Positions 37,222-46,420 of a stretch of DNA of 64,000 nt are shown here, piece by piece. The notes beneath the pieces are model-generated. The model did not search any database, was not told where the DNA came from, and saw nothing but the letters and a program-made list of their open reading frames with translations. Source of the DNA: Fibrobacterota bacterium (lineage in GTDB: Bacteria; Fibrobacterota; Chitinivibrionia; Chitinivibrionales; FEN-1185); contig PLWQ01000040.1 in assembly GCA_003165595.1 (NCBI GenBank), positions 62,001-126,000 of the forward strand, written 5' to 3'. The first letter of the stretch is position 1; each line of letters begins with the position of its first letter. Both the position numbers and the translations under genes were made by a program.

Positions 37222-37689
37222 ATGGACCCCTTCACCATTGCCATTGTCTGCGCGGGATTTGCTGTCGGGACCGGCTGCGGTATCGGCATTCTCGTGCTGG
37301 TCTCGTCCATGGGCCGCAACAAGCCCTTGGTGGAGGAAAAGTACAAGACAACGTTTGCGTTTCAGGGGAACCTGCACCAGACCCATTTGCTCGACGCGAT
37401 CCAGTTCCTTGAAATCGGCCGCCGTGAAGGAATCCTGCACGTGTACTGCGGCCGCAGAAAGGGATACCTGATTTTCGTGAAAGGCCAGGTGGTGGACGCC
37501 TTTTACCGTAACTTTACAAAACGCGAGGCAGTGTTTGCGATGCTCGACCTTGAAGACGGGGATTTTTACTTTGAACCCAAGCTTATTTCCCAGCCCCGCC
37601 TTATTTCCGATACTATCATGGACATCGCGTTCCAATGGGACGCCCGCAAAACCAAGCAGACCGGTGAGGCCCCGTTCGACGAGCCGTAA
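37222..37689 (+). CDS. PATAN/DUF4388 domain protein with membrane anchor
   Basis: A 155-aa protein. An N-terminal hydrophobic helix (residues 4-28, FTIAIVCAGFAVGTGCGIGI) precedes a DUF4388/PATAN domain: FAFQGNLHQTHLLDAIQFLEIGRREGILHVYCG, RRKGYLIFVKGQVVDAFY, and REAVFAMLDLEDGDFYFEP. Such domains occur in GTPase, response-regulator and cyclic di-GMP related proteins as interaction modules. Here it stands alone at the membrane between rel and prs. Target unknown. A hairpin terminator follows. Confidence 0.82.
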   Translation: MDPFTIAIVCAGFAVGTGCGIGILVLVSSMGRNKPLVEEKYKTTFAFQGNLHQTHLLDAIQFLEIGRREGILHVYCGRRKGYLIFVKGQVVDAFYRNFTKREAVFAMLDLEDGDFYFEPKLISQPRLISDTIMDIAFQWDARKTKQTGEAPFDEP

Positions 37690-37711
37690 CGAATACCAAA
37701 GTTTGCGTAAT

Positions 37712-37731
37712 CCCCGAAGCTTGCTTCGGGG
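37712..37731 (+). terminator. Hairpin after the PATAN gene
   Basis: CCCCGAAG-CTTG-CTTCGGGG, followed by TTCTTC, 23 nt after the stop. It may terminate the rel-PATAN transcript before prs. The CCCCGAAGC wording also recurs in the R3 repeats, so it may be a fragment of that family. Confidence 0.5.
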
Positions 37732-37779
37732 TTCTTCACTACCCGTTCCAGTCATGCATCACAAGAGAGGTACCGCATC

Positions 37780-38727
37780 ATGAGAAACAGTCTGAAGATT
37801 TTTACCGGCGGTTCGAACCCCGAGCTGGCCAAGAAGATCTGCAAACACGCGGGCATCAAGCTAGGGAAATGTGAGACCGTCAAGTTCAGTAATGAGAATC
37901 TCAAGGTGCGGATTCTCGAAAGCGTGCGCGGTAAGGACGTGTATGTCGTGCAGTCGTCGTGCCCACCCGTCAACGAGAACATCATGGAACTCCTTATTAT
38001 GATCGACGCTATAAAGCACGCCAAGGCCGACAGCATCACCGCGGTGCTGCCCTACTACCCTTATGTCCGCTCGGACAAGAAGGACGAGCCACGCATATCC
38101 ATCACCGCGCGGCTTATCGCAGACCTGCTTGAGACCGCCGGCGCGGACCGGGTGATGACCATGAACCTCCACTCGCCGCAGATCGCCGGGTTTTTCAGGA
38201 TCCCGGTTGACCACTTGCTCGCGGGAAAATTGCTGTGCGATTATTACAAGAAAAAAGGCGTCGAAAACTGCGTTGTGGTCGCCCCCGACGCGGGCAGTGC
38301 CAAGCGCGCCGGCGTGTATGCCATCACCCTTGGCCTTCCGCTCGCAATTCTTGATAAGAGAAGAAATGACGACTCGGAAAAGGCGAAGATTCATAATGTT
38401 ATCGGCGAGGTAAAGGGAATGCGCGCGCTTATCTTCGACGACGAAATCGCCACGGGCGGCTCGATTCTGGAAGTGGTGAAGGCGCTTGAATCGCTCGGTG
38501 TGCGGGAGATAGAAGCGGCCTGCGTGCATGCCGTTTTGTCGGGCACCGCGGTCGAGCGACTTGGGAAATCCGCCCTGGCTAAGCTCGTGGTGACGGACAC
38601 GGTAACCATACCGCCCGAGAAACGAATTCCGAAGATGGTGATCCTGTCGGTTGCGGAGCTGTTCGCAAAGGCGATCGTATGCAGTAACCGTGGCAGCTCC
38701 ATCAGCGGGCTGTTCGGAAAAATTTGA
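37780..38727 (+). CDS. prs: Ribose-phosphate pyrophosphokinase
   Basis: A 315-aa PRPP synthetase, making phosphoribosyl pyrophosphate from ribose-5-phosphate and ATP for nucleotide, His and Trp synthesis. Family motifs are FTGGSNPELAKKIC, VVQSSCPPVNENIMELLIMIDA, YYPYVRSDKKDEPR, MNLHSPQIAGFF, VVVAPDAGSAKRA and the PRPP loop IFDDEIATGGS (IDDxxxTGGT type). The Asp in DDEIATGG keeps the usual pattern. ATG follows AGAGAGG. An intrinsic terminator lies about 130 nt downstream. Confidence 0.96.
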   Translation: MRNSLKIFTGGSNPELAKKICKHAGIKLGKCETVKFSNENLKVRILESVRGKDVYVVQSSCPPVNENIMELLIMIDAIKHAKADSITAVLPYYPYVRSDKKDEPRISITARLIADLLETAGADRVMTMNLHSPQIAGFFRIPVDHLLAGKLLCDYYKKKGVENCVVVAPDAGSAKRAGVYAITLGLPLAILDKRRNDDSEKAKIHNVIGEVKGMRALIFDDEIATGGSILEVVKALESLGVREIEAACVHAVLSGTAVERLGKSALAKLVVTDTVTIPPEKRIPKMVILSVAELFAKAIVCSNRGSSISGLFGKI

Positions 38728-38854
38728 GAAGCGTGACAAGATAGCTTTGCGGCAGATCATCTTCTTGGCCTGAAGCAACCTTTTATCTATATTATTGGCC
38801 GGAGTCGCGTGGTCCGGCCATATCGGGTATCTGCAGGAACCGACTCTGTCGACG

Positions 38855-38887
38855 GCGGGAACAGTGGCAGTGTTCCGCGCTTTTTTT
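38855..38887 (+). terminator. Intrinsic terminator downstream of prs
   Basis: GGAACA (38858-38863) pairs with TGTTCC (38871-38876) around a GTGGCAG loop, extended by a CG pair, then seven T. Another stem, TGGCCGGA/TCCGGCCA (38796-38820), precedes it in the same gap. The 299-nt gap before the GH16 gene also has a small CGCCC/GGGCG stem at 38933-38947. Confidence 0.75.
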
Positions 38888-39026
38888 GGCATGGAGGTAC
38901 TTTTTTGTTTATATTATCTGCTAAGGTGGGTTCGCCCAAAAAGGGCGGGTAGGTATCATAATTTTGTCTATTGAGTTGCCGGTTTTCATTATTCTCAATT
39001 TAAAACAAATAAGAAGGGGGAAGCGG

Positions 39027-40190
39027 ATGAAAAAATTACTCGTCTTTCTTTCGATGCTGGTTCTCGGCACGGGGGCGGCATATGCCTTGCCGCCGGCAGT
39101 ATCCTCAGGGTATAGCCTTGTATGGTCCGACGAATTCAACGGCACCTCGTTGGATACGGTGAACAGCTGGAGCTACGACACGGGCTCGGGCCAGCCGAAC
39201 GCCGAACAGGAGTTCTACACCCGTGGTTGCGTCGAGGTTTCAAACGGGGCCTTACACATTTGGTCCAAGTACAATCCGAATGGTCAGAACAATGTTAAGG
39301 AGCCCTCACAGGCAAAGTACTTGTCCGGTCGCATTAATTCCGGTGACAAGAAAATTTTCACGTACGGCTATTTTGAAGCCGCCATCCAAGGTCCGACAGG
39401 AACAGGCGGTAAGAATGGGCCGGGTCTGTGGTCCGCTGTCTGGATTCTGGGCAACAGCATCAATCACGGCGTTGCATGGCCCACGTGCGGCGAGATGGAA
39501 CTATACGAACAAAGAACCTGCTCTTGTGTCGTAAACGCGAACGCGGCGCAGCCGGTGCCGATGGTGGCAGGCGATGATGAATTTATCGCGTGCTGTCATT
39601 ACGGGATCAACGGCGGCGCGAGTTATCACAGTTGCCAGCATGATTATCCGAAGGCCCTTAATGACCGCTTTCACACCTTTGGCGTTCTCTGGGATACAAC
39701 CTCTGTACATTATTACTTCGATGATACATTGTTCTGGGGCCCGAATTTCCCAACAGCCGCCTTCACTACCCCCAGCATAACTACCGTTGATAATAAAACG
39801 GCATTTTCTAACCCGTTCTTTTTTATCATAAACGTCGCGGTAGGCGGTGCATATCAAGGACAGAATATCGACAACTCAATTTTCCCCACTCACATGGACC
39901 TCGATTATGTCAGGGTATACCAGAAGGGCCCTCCTACCAATTCTGCCTTCAATTACGTCAGGAAGCTTGCACCGCAGGCGTATGCACTCGTGAATCCGTC
40001 AACAGCCCAGCTTAAGGTATACGATCTGAGGGGGCAACTGGTTGCCGATTATACCAATAAAGTGAGGCAGATGAGGGCGGGCGACAATGTAATGAAGACA
40101 CTGCCTGCCATGTTGTCCAGGGGCGCATATATAGTGCGGTTGATCGATAACGGCAATTCGTTTTCGCAGAATCTCGTGTCGATGAAGTAG
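39027..40190 (+). CDS. GH16 glucanase with type A sorting tail
   Basis: A 387-aa secreted beta-glucanase of glycoside hydrolase family 16. The signal peptide is MKKLLVFLSMLVLGTGAAYA. The catalytic domain spans about 25-310, with GYFEAAIQGP, WSAVWILG and the active-site strand GEMELYEQ (E156, E158, E161). The middle acid is Glu where the family has Asp (ExDxxE). The last 75 residues (LKVYDLRGQLVADYTN to GAYIVRLIDNG) are a type A T9SS-like C-terminal domain. Start is set by AAGGGGGAAG. Likely degrades laminarin-type glucans outside the cell. Confidence 0.9.
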   Translation: MKKLLVFLSMLVLGTGAAYALPPAVSSGYSLVWSDEFNGTSLDTVNSWSYDTGSGQPNAEQEFYTRGCVEVSNGALHIWSKYNPNGQNNVKEPSQAKYLSGRINSGDKKIFTYGYFEAAIQGPTGTGGKNGPGLWSAVWILGNSINHGVAWPTCGEMELYEQRTCSCVVNANAAQPVPMVAGDDEFIACCHYGINGGASYHSCQHDYPKALNDRFHTFGVLWDTTSVHYYFDDTLFWGPNFPTAAFTTPSITTVDNKTAFSNPFFFIINVAVGGAYQGQNIDNSIFPTHMDLDYVRVYQKGPPTNSAFNYVRKLAPQAYALVNPSTAQLKVYDLRGQLVADYTNKVRQMRAGDNVMKTLPAMLSRGAYIVRLIDNGNSFSQNLVSMK

Positions 40191-40212
40191 TCGCTTTTCA
40201 AATATTGTTTTG

Positions 40213-40260
40213 AAAAATGCCCTCCGTCCAGAAATGGCCGGGGGGCATTTTTTTTGTTTT
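40213..40260 (+). terminator. Strong intrinsic terminator after GH16 gene
   Basis: AAAAATGCCC pairs with GGGGCATTTTT, with extra CCG/CGG pairs inside and a long T run, 22 nt after the stop. Confidence 0.9.
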
Positions 40261-40445
40261 GTGCAGCGTGAACGAGTAGAGGTGTAAAGCCTATGACGTT
40301 TCTCGAAGAGAGATCTCGCACTGTGGGCGGTTTGGTAGTGATGCTACGCATCCACTATGCCGTTTGCCCTTTGACCCCTCATCAAGGCGACGGCTATTGC
40401 CGTGGGTCTTTACTCGGATTCTCCGCTGCAGGATGGTGGGAATCG

Positions 40446-42035
40446 TTATCGCTGTTGTTCTCCGGGCATGTTGCCATCAGCTTTTCTCTGGCTGGGGTTC
40501 GCGGGTTCGCTGGCATTTTGGGAAAGGATAGCTCTAATAACCTTGTTCTTGTCGTAATTGACAGGTTCGGTCAGAAGAGAAGCGGTGGTGAAAAGCCTGA
40601 GATCCGTTTCATCCTTCATTGGATCTTCTTGAGGTAGTTCCACGGCGCGCCGGCTTTGGCCGTTTACATCCACATAGGCAAAATAGAGCCGTGTGTACAA
40701 AATGTCCCGGCGCTTGGAACCGAACAAAATCCAGCGGTCGTTGCTTGACCATCGGACCATTGATTCGCTTTGCGGGCTGTTGCAGGCCATTGCCTTGTAG
40801 GTCCGGGTTTTCATATCCATGACATACATGTCACTCTCCGGATTATTGATCGGGAACACTCCGTAATCCGTGAGAAAGAAAGCAACAAACCGGCCATCAA
40901 AGGAAACGCTTGGTTGCAGACAACTCTTCCCGGCATCCTGTGAACTGAGGAGCATTTCAGGCTCACCAAATGTTTTCGTTTCAGTATAGTAGGGCGCACG
41001 CATGAGGTCGTATTTGACATCTTTATAGTTTTTGGGTAGGACTTTTTCCTCACCTGGTTTCGGCATGGGCCAGGTTACCTTGCATCGTGAGAAATAGAGA
41101 TATTTTCCATCACCGGACCAGTTTGGCCACGTCTCGTTGTAATCCGGAGTGGACAATCCCGGAATGAACTTGATCTCACCGGTCTCAATATCGTACAGGC
41201 CAAGGTCGGCGGAATATTCAAATTGCAGCCTGTCGTTATTGCTTCCCCCCCCCATGAATGAAAAAAAACCCATCTTGACCGCGGCAAAGGCCATTACTTT
41301 GCCATTGGGATGAATGCTGGTAAGAGAGATAAGCCCGCGCGGGGTGAGGGAATGGGTTTCGAACCGCACGATTCCATTGTGCACGATAACCATGCCGGGA
41401 CCCATATCGTGAGGACGTCGCACATGGAAAAGCGTGGTACTCGCTTGATTTGCAGAAGAGATATGGCAATTGATGCAATCGTTGCCGACGTCGCGTCTGT
41501 GAAGTAAAACGCGTTCCTCAAAGGTCTCGATGTTTCTTTGGTAAATGCCCATTTCGGGGTTGGGGTTGTAGAACATCGTCGGCAGTTTTCGATAGGTGAG
41601 GTAGGGGTCAATCCTCTCGGCGGCAATGAGATTCGTTATGGGTGCGAACCGGCTCCATTGTTTTCCGCGTTTGACGCAAATGTCCATCTGATACGACCGG
41701 GCTTTGTTGGCAAAGAGCAGTTTCTTCCACTTATTCATGGGAATCTTGACAACGGGATTTTTGGAAATGACGTCTATGCACTGCCCGGCTTCGCCGGTGA
41801 GCCGGACAAAGAAGGCGTCCCCCGGCTCCTCGATGATAAAATTGAGCGGTGCAATATTGGGAGGCACCGTTACATCGACATAATCGGGTTTGATCGAAGG
41901 AGATCGGGCGATAGAGGCGCAGGAATGCAAGTCGGGCCTTTTAACAGCAGCCAAGGAAAAAACGAGGACAATCGCAGCCGTGAGGACAATGCAAGAAAGC
42001 AGAAAATACCATAACCTTGATTTTGTTTTCTTCAT
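40446..42035 (-). CDS. Membrane-anchored propeller protein with one CxxCH
   Basis: A 529-aa exported protein. An N-terminal membrane helix (8-30) anchors it. Residues 50-130 look like a beta sandwich. A single heme-c motif CINCH is at 187-191 (DVGNDCINCHIS). Residues 220-500 carry TolB/PD40-type propeller blades (IHPNGKVMAFAAVK, WPNWSGDGKYLYFSR, QPSVSFDGRFVAFF, VRWSSNDRWILFGS). Similar proteins occur beside DUF6057 proteins in Bacteroidetes; redox or sensing roles are not established. It overlaps the upstream membrane-protein gene by 4 nt. Base composition is visibly more AT-rich than the rest of the window. Confidence 0.75.
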   Translation of the reverse strand: MKKTKSRLWYFLLSCIVLTAAIVLVFSLAAVKRPDLHSCASIARSPSIKPDYVDVTVPPNIAPLNFIIEEPGDAFFVRLTGEAGQCIDVISKNPVVKIPMNKWKKLLFANKARSYQMDICVKRGKQWSRFAPITNLIAAERIDPYLTYRKLPTMFYNPNPEMGIYQRNIETFEERVLLHRRDVGNDCINCHISSANQASTTLFHVRRPHDMGPGMVIVHNGIVRFETHSLTPRGLISLTSIHPNGKVMAFAAVKMGFFSFMGGGSNNDRLQFEYSADLGLYDIETGEIKFIPGLSTPDYNETWPNWSGDGKYLYFSRCKVTWPMPKPGEEKVLPKNYKDVKYDLMRAPYYTETKTFGEPEMLLSSQDAGKSCLQPSVSFDGRFVAFFLTDYGVFPINNPESDMYVMDMKTRTYKAMACNSPQSESMVRWSSNDRWILFGSKRRDILYTRLYFAYVDVNGQSRRAVELPQEDPMKDETDLRLFTTASLLTEPVNYDKNKVIRAILSQNASEPANPSQRKADGNMPGEQQR

Positions 42036-44512
42036 CGGGACCTCATGGATTCTACAAAAAGATCAAGATAAAAGTACGTATTCCGGAAATTATATACGGC
42101 ATCCAGCGGCTCGGATGAACCGCGGTTGTTGTAGGCATCCGTAAATCTCGCAAACAATTCCCGTGTGCGTGGTTCAATCTCGATAGAATCTATTTTGGCT
42201 TGCGGAGCATCTTTGCGCATTAACAAGTATGCCTGCTGGTAAAGCCGATGGTTTCCCGGGACTCCCAGTTCAGTTAACAAATGAAAAGAAACGGCAAGTT
42301 TTTTCTCTCGCAGCATCAGCATATTGAAAGCCATCCAATATTCAAAGGCCATCCTGTTCTTAGGATTATCCTTCAGGATGGTTTCAACCAGGGACAAGGA
42401 ATTGGAATTTGTCTCCATGAGCGCCTCGCCCTTGAACATCTGTTCCTGAAGGTGTTTTATTTCTTCGTCAACAGGCGGAGTGGGTATGCGGTCACAATAA
42501 CTCAAATACGGTTTTGCCCATGAGGCGCATCCCGGCTCCCGTTCCAAAGCTCTCAGGAAAACTCTTGCCGTATTTGTTTGATTCTTAACGAGATGGATTT
42601 TGGCCAAGAGCAGAAGAACAAGGGGATGTTTTCCTTCGGCCAGAATTTGATAGGCCACTTCCTCCGCCGGAGAGGTCAACCCGAGTTCAAACCAAGTTTC
42701 AGCAAAGAGCAATCGTCCATGTGTGTCTCCCCAGTTGGGGAAAAGGCCATCCGGATTTTGGGGAACTATAAGAAAATCATCGCTCATCCGTCCGGTTTGA
42801 TACAATGCCCTGTTTATGTCCCATAGGACATAATTACTCAATGATTCGCTGCTTAAATGACAGACCTCCGGAAGCACGTTGCCCCATTGTCCTGTCCTGG
42901 CCATGTAATTGAGCCGAAAACGGGCATGTCTTTCAACATCGAAGAACATGCCTGCCATGACCAAACTTGCTGTAATGAGAATGAATGCGCTTGTGGTTCC
43001 AATGCCGGCGCTGCCCAATGGACGACTCAAGAAATGTGAAATGGGGGTAATAATAGTGAGAGGGGATCGCTCATCCCGACCATTTTCTTTGACGCCACCC
43101 CAGGCAATCCATAGTCCGAAGAAAGTCATAAGTAGTGGAAAAAACCTCAGAATCTTCAAGACCACCCGACCTTCGTTGTATTCCCGATTCAGCAGAAACG
43201 GATTCAATGGTACAAAGGCTTGGACCCAGTCTCTTCCTGCCATGAGGGAGAAAACGACGGAAAAGACGAGCACCGCGATAATTTGGATTGGAATCCATAA
43301 ATACTTCTTCGTGTAAAGCAACTCGTACAGAATGCAGCCGACGGCAAACAGGAAGACGAAGGGGCCGAATAAATAACAGTTGACAAGGGAAAGAATGAGG
43401 AACACGGACAATCTGGTCTTCGGGCGCTTGGGGAAATGCCAAACGTAAATCAACCATGAGGCCAACAGAGCCAACCCGATTTCAACGAGAATTAGAATTC
43501 CGTATGCCCCGGGAAAAACCGACATGGTTTCTTCGTGGATCCAAAGCCGCGGGCCGGAAACAGCCATAAGGCGCAAATATGAATTGAGAAAGCCGTCAAG
43601 AAGGAAAAGCGCTCCCGCAAAAGCGATTCCTGCGAAAAGCATGGTTCCCAAACGCCAGGAAAAAGTCCGTGCGCCCTGTACTCGTTCCGTCCCGGAAGAT
43701 TCCTCATGCTGGGGGAGCATCCGTTGCAGAATCCAGGCCAACAGCATTGCTACGGGAACAGAAAAAAGGAAAACAAATAGAGCGATGAAATCCTGCCGGG
43801 AGAAATCGGCCCATAAATAGTTATGAAGATTACTCCAGGAATGAAGTTTGGTAGTCCAGACAAATGTCGTACTGATAAAAGGAATCAGAATTGCCGCGAC
43901 AACAATTGCCGTCCCGAGCAAAAACGACTTTCGTCCAAATACTTCGTACACAAAGCATGTGGCACAAAAAACGAAGAGGACATTCTCTCCGAAAAAATAG
44001 ACGATTGCCGCAAAAAGCAGAAGAAAAAGAACCCGCACCGGGGCGCGATTGGGCAGATAAACGTAGATGGTCGCAAAAAAGAGCGCCATGTAAAAAGGAA
44101 GGATATACGCATAGATGAAATCGTGTTCGATAGGCAAAACAAATGTCAGGAGAACAGGCAGGTAGGGAATCACCTTTACAGCTTTGCCGCCCATTGCGGC
44201 CGCAAGGCGTTTGGTGATCCAAAAGAGGCAAACAGCGGAAACAGCGAAAAGCGCCGGACCAAACCATCTGAAGACCAGATGCTTGAGTATAAAATCCGCG
44301 AAGAGCAAACTTAATTGACCGGGACCTTTCCAAAGGTCGAGAAAGAGGACTTCTTTCTGCGTGAATAGATGAAGATCTCCCAAGGTGGTATGAGCATAAA
44401 ACCGCAGCCGCGGGTCAACGAGCAAATAGAAATAGAGGAAGTAAAATATGAAGAAAATGACAGGCGGAAGGATTCGCTGATAGATGGTTTCTTTTGTGGA
44501 ATTCCTAATCAT
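42032..44512 (-). CDS. DUF6057-like large membrane protein with helical-repeat tail
   Basis: An 826-aa protein. Residues 1-520 contain roughly a dozen hydrophobic helices (PPVIFFIFYFLYFYLLVDPRL at the start). Residues 540-826 are soluble and helical, with TPR-like pairs (EEVAYQILAEGKHPLVLLLLAKIHLVKN, RMAFEYWMAFNMLMLREKKL). The layout matches the DUF6057 family known mainly from Bacteroidetes. Function unknown. It is the first gene of a two-gene unit with the CxxCH propeller protein, which begins at the overlap ATGA. Low GC compared with flanks suggests acquisition. Confidence 0.7.
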   Translation of the reverse strand: MIRNSTKETIYQRILPPVIFFIFYFLYFYLLVDPRLRFYAHTTLGDLHLFTQKEVLFLDLWKGPGQLSLLFADFILKHLVFRWFGPALFAVSAVCLFWITKRLAAAMGGKAVKVIPYLPVLLTFVLPIEHDFIYAYILPFYMALFFATIYVYLPNRAPVRVLFLLLFAAIVYFFGENVLFVFCATCFVYEVFGRKSFLLGTAIVVAAILIPFISTTFVWTTKLHSWSNLHNYLWADFSRQDFIALFVFLFSVPVAMLLAWILQRMLPQHEESSGTERVQGARTFSWRLGTMLFAGIAFAGALFLLDGFLNSYLRLMAVSGPRLWIHEETMSVFPGAYGILILVEIGLALLASWLIYVWHFPKRPKTRLSVFLILSLVNCYLFGPFVFLFAVGCILYELLYTKKYLWIPIQIIAVLVFSVVFSLMAGRDWVQAFVPLNPFLLNREYNEGRVVLKILRFFPLLMTFFGLWIAWGGVKENGRDERSPLTIITPISHFLSRPLGSAGIGTTSAFILITASLVMAGMFFDVERHARFRLNYMARTGQWGNVLPEVCHLSSESLSNYVLWDINRALYQTGRMSDDFLIVPQNPDGLFPNWGDTHGRLLFAETWFELGLTSPAEEVAYQILAEGKHPLVLLLLAKIHLVKNQTNTARVFLRALEREPGCASWAKPYLSYCDRIPTPPVDEEIKHLQEQMFKGEALMETNSNSLSLVETILKDNPKNRMAFEYWMAFNMLMLREKKLAVSFHLLTELGVPGNHRLYQQAYLLMRKDAPQAKIDSIEIEPRTRELFARFTDAYNNRGSSEPLDAVYNFRNTYFYLDLFVESMRSR

Positions 44513-44838
44513 TAGCAGCCTGCCATTATGTGCCTTGGAGGATACGTCGGATAATCCGGTTTCAGCGAATAAAATAGTTCATATTTGTGAGATGGACTTA
44601 ATCTTTGTCACGCATTTCAGGGCTCATGAGCAACCGGATGCAAACAAATGCGGTCGCGTTCTACATTTGAAGCGTTTCACAATTCTTCCATTCCCGGCAC
44701 GAAGAAAGGAACTCCTTTCTTGAGGTTCGATCGCGCTAAAGTCGAAGCAGTCTGCGCTGGACTCTGGGCCCTTCCAACCCGCTTCATTTTCGCACGCTCT
44801 TTCCCCCCCAGCTCGCCCCAGCGTATTTTCCTCCTATC
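44513..44838. other. Intergenic region, no gene seen
   Basis: About 325 nt between the divergent DUF6057 and RluA-type genes. No hairpin of note and no credible open frame. It should contain the promoters of both units and marks the right edge of the AT-rich segment. Confidence 0.5.
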
Positions 44839-45813
44839 ATGGTCACCATTCCCGTCACGCTTAACGACTCCAACCAGCGTTTCGACCGCTTCCTGCGCAA
44901 GCGCCTGCCCCTGCGCACCTTGTCGGACATTTATCGCATGATCCGCACCGGGTTTGCGCGTGTAAACGGCAAGCGCGTCAAGGAGAACTACCGTTTGCAG
45001 GAAGGCGACTCGCTGGAATTGCGCATGGCCGAAACCGAGCTTGCCACTGGAAAGGACGACAACTTGGAAAGCCTTGCCGGGCTTTCCAAGACCGAGTTCT
45101 TCCGCCGGAACCTCAAGATAGTCTTCGAGGACGAAAGCCTCATCGCCTGCAACAAGCCGCCGCGCCTCGTGGTGCACTCCGGCACCGGCCACGACGGCAA
45201 CGCTACGCTCATCGACCTTGTCAAGAGCTACATGCTCGCAAAGGACAAGAAGGATCCGGATGCCGACCCCGTTCTCGTTCACCGCCTCGACCGCGACACG
45301 TCGGGAATCATTCTTGTCGCCAAGAACAAGGCCGTTGTGCGGGAGCTTCACACGCTTTTGCGTGACCACGAGCTTACCAAGAAGTATCTGGCGGTGTGCC
45401 ACGGCGCGCCGCCCCAGCAGCAGGGGTTTGTGGAGACGGACCTGATAAAGACCCTTGAGCGCAACGAAGGCACCAAGATGAGAGTGGGCGAAAAGGGGTT
45501 GTATTCGAAAACGGAATATGTCGTTGTCTGGCGGGGAAACAATCTTTGCAAACTGGAGCTCACGCTCGTGACCGGCCGCACGCACCAGATCCGCGTGCAC
45601 ATGGCGCACATCGGGTGCCCGGTGGTAGGCGATATTCGGTACGGGGATCCGGACCGCGATGCCGCGGTTTTCAAGCGAAGCGGCGTGGTGAAGCGGCTCT
45701 ATCTTCATGCGGGCATGATCTCATTTATTAACCCGAAGGACGGCAGGCGGCTCACGCTCACGGTGCCCGAGCCGGAGGAGTTCGACTTTATCATGAACCC
45801 GGCGGCAGGATAA
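44839..45813 (+). CDS. RluA-family pseudouridine synthase
   Basis: A 324-aa RNA-modifying enzyme. An N-terminal S4 domain (residues 10-70: NQRFDRFLRKRLPLRTLSDIYRMIRTG) precedes the synthase domain. The catalytic Asp is in HRLDRDTSGIILVAKN; other motifs are LIACNKPPRLVVHSG and LVTGRTHQIRVHMAHIGCPVVGD. This is the RluC/RluD type that acts on 23S rRNA, though the exact sites cannot be read from sequence. It is monocistronic; gene-free sequence with R1 and R2 follows. Confidence 0.93.
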   Translation: MVTIPVTLNDSNQRFDRFLRKRLPLRTLSDIYRMIRTGFARVNGKRVKENYRLQEGDSLELRMAETELATGKDDNLESLAGLSKTEFFRRNLKIVFEDESLIACNKPPRLVVHSGTGHDGNATLIDLVKSYMLAKDKKDPDADPVLVHRLDRDTSGIILVAKNKAVVRELHTLLRDHELTKKYLAVCHGAPPQQQGFVETDLIKTLERNEGTKMRVGEKGLYSKTEYVVVWRGNNLCKLELTLVTGRTHQIRVHMAHIGCPVVGDIRYGDPDRDAAVFKRSGVVKRLYLHAGMISFINPKDGRRLTLTVPEPEEFDFIMNPAAG

Positions 45814-45925
45814 TTTTGAGGTTTGGGGTTGCAGGGGAAATTGTAAGAGTGGTAAAATAAATTGTTGGGTGATTATTGATCTTGAGGGGGGAAGTTCAGC
45901 CAGTCTCAAATCTTGACAATTGGTT

Positions 45926-46073
45926 TGGGCGTTCCCTTCGCTGCGCTCGGGTCGGCCCTCCCTCCGGACTCGGCCTGTTGGCCTCGGTGCCACACCGCCA
46001 CGATGGCCCTTGGGGCCGTGGTCGGGTGGCCCTGCGCTGTGGCGCACCCTGCGGTCCGTCGTAACGCATGCGT
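45926..46073 (-). repeat. Element R1, copy 1: GC-rich structured repeat
   Basis: Read on the minus strand: GCATGCG start, GCAGGGTGCGC, a CACGGCCC-CAA-GGGCCATCGTG stem, then GGCGGTGTGGCACCGAGGCC, AACA, GGCCGAGTCCGGAGGGAG and an end AACGCCC. The core GGCACCGAGGCC-N4-GGCCGAG is exactly shared with 49219-49241. Its frames give Arg/Pro-rich peptides that do not look like proteins. Confidence 0.7.
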
Positions 46074-46230
46074 GCGAGCGGTGGATGAACATTGATGCTT
46101 TTGAGTGACAAGCGGCGATTGTATGAAGATTGTGGGTTTTGGTTGTTGCGCTTAAATGACCTTGACTTAATGGAACCTCGCCTTTTCGTGGTTGATGTTT
46201 GTAGCCGCGGAGCGGCATTCCGCTGAGGAT

Positions 46231-46382
46231 GCGTTGCGAAGGGCTGACGGCGCGTTTTGCAAAGCAAAACGCCTTGCCGCAGCCCTTTGCAGGAAAGGGT
46301 GTGCCCCAAGACCCCGCAGGCGCGCGAAGCGCGGCGAGGAGGTTTGGGGCCAGGGGAAACCGGATACGGTTTCCCCACCAGG
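46231..46382 (+). repeat. Element R2, copy 2: three tandem hairpins
   Basis: Begins GCGTTGCG and ends CCCCACCAGG as in copy 1. Hairpin 1 pairs AAGGGCTG (46239-46246) with CAGCCCTT (46280-46287) and contains GCGTTTTGC-AAA-GCAAAACGC. Hairpin 2 joins CCCCAA with TTTGGGG around a GC-rich inner stem. Hairpin 3 is a perfect 10-bp stem (GGGGAAACCG, GATA loop). It lies in the leader of the Ser/Thr kinase gene, in sense orientation. Confidence 0.7.
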
Positions 46383-46420
46383 CTTGTATCTTAACTAAAA
46401 AGAAGAAGAACCTTGTAGCG

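Larger units (their letters stand above)
45814..46420. other. Repeat-filled leader region of the kinase gene
   Basis: 607 nt without a credible gene. It holds one R1 element on the minus strand (45926-46073), about 150 nt of plain sequence, then one R2 element on the plus strand (46231-46382) ending 38 nt before the kinase ATG. Confidence 0.7.

Noticed and set aside
45876-46108. Small Arg/Pro-rich proteins in the R1 copy
   Set aside because: All frames in both strands are open because of GC-rich repeat sequence; none has a ribosome site or protein-like composition.
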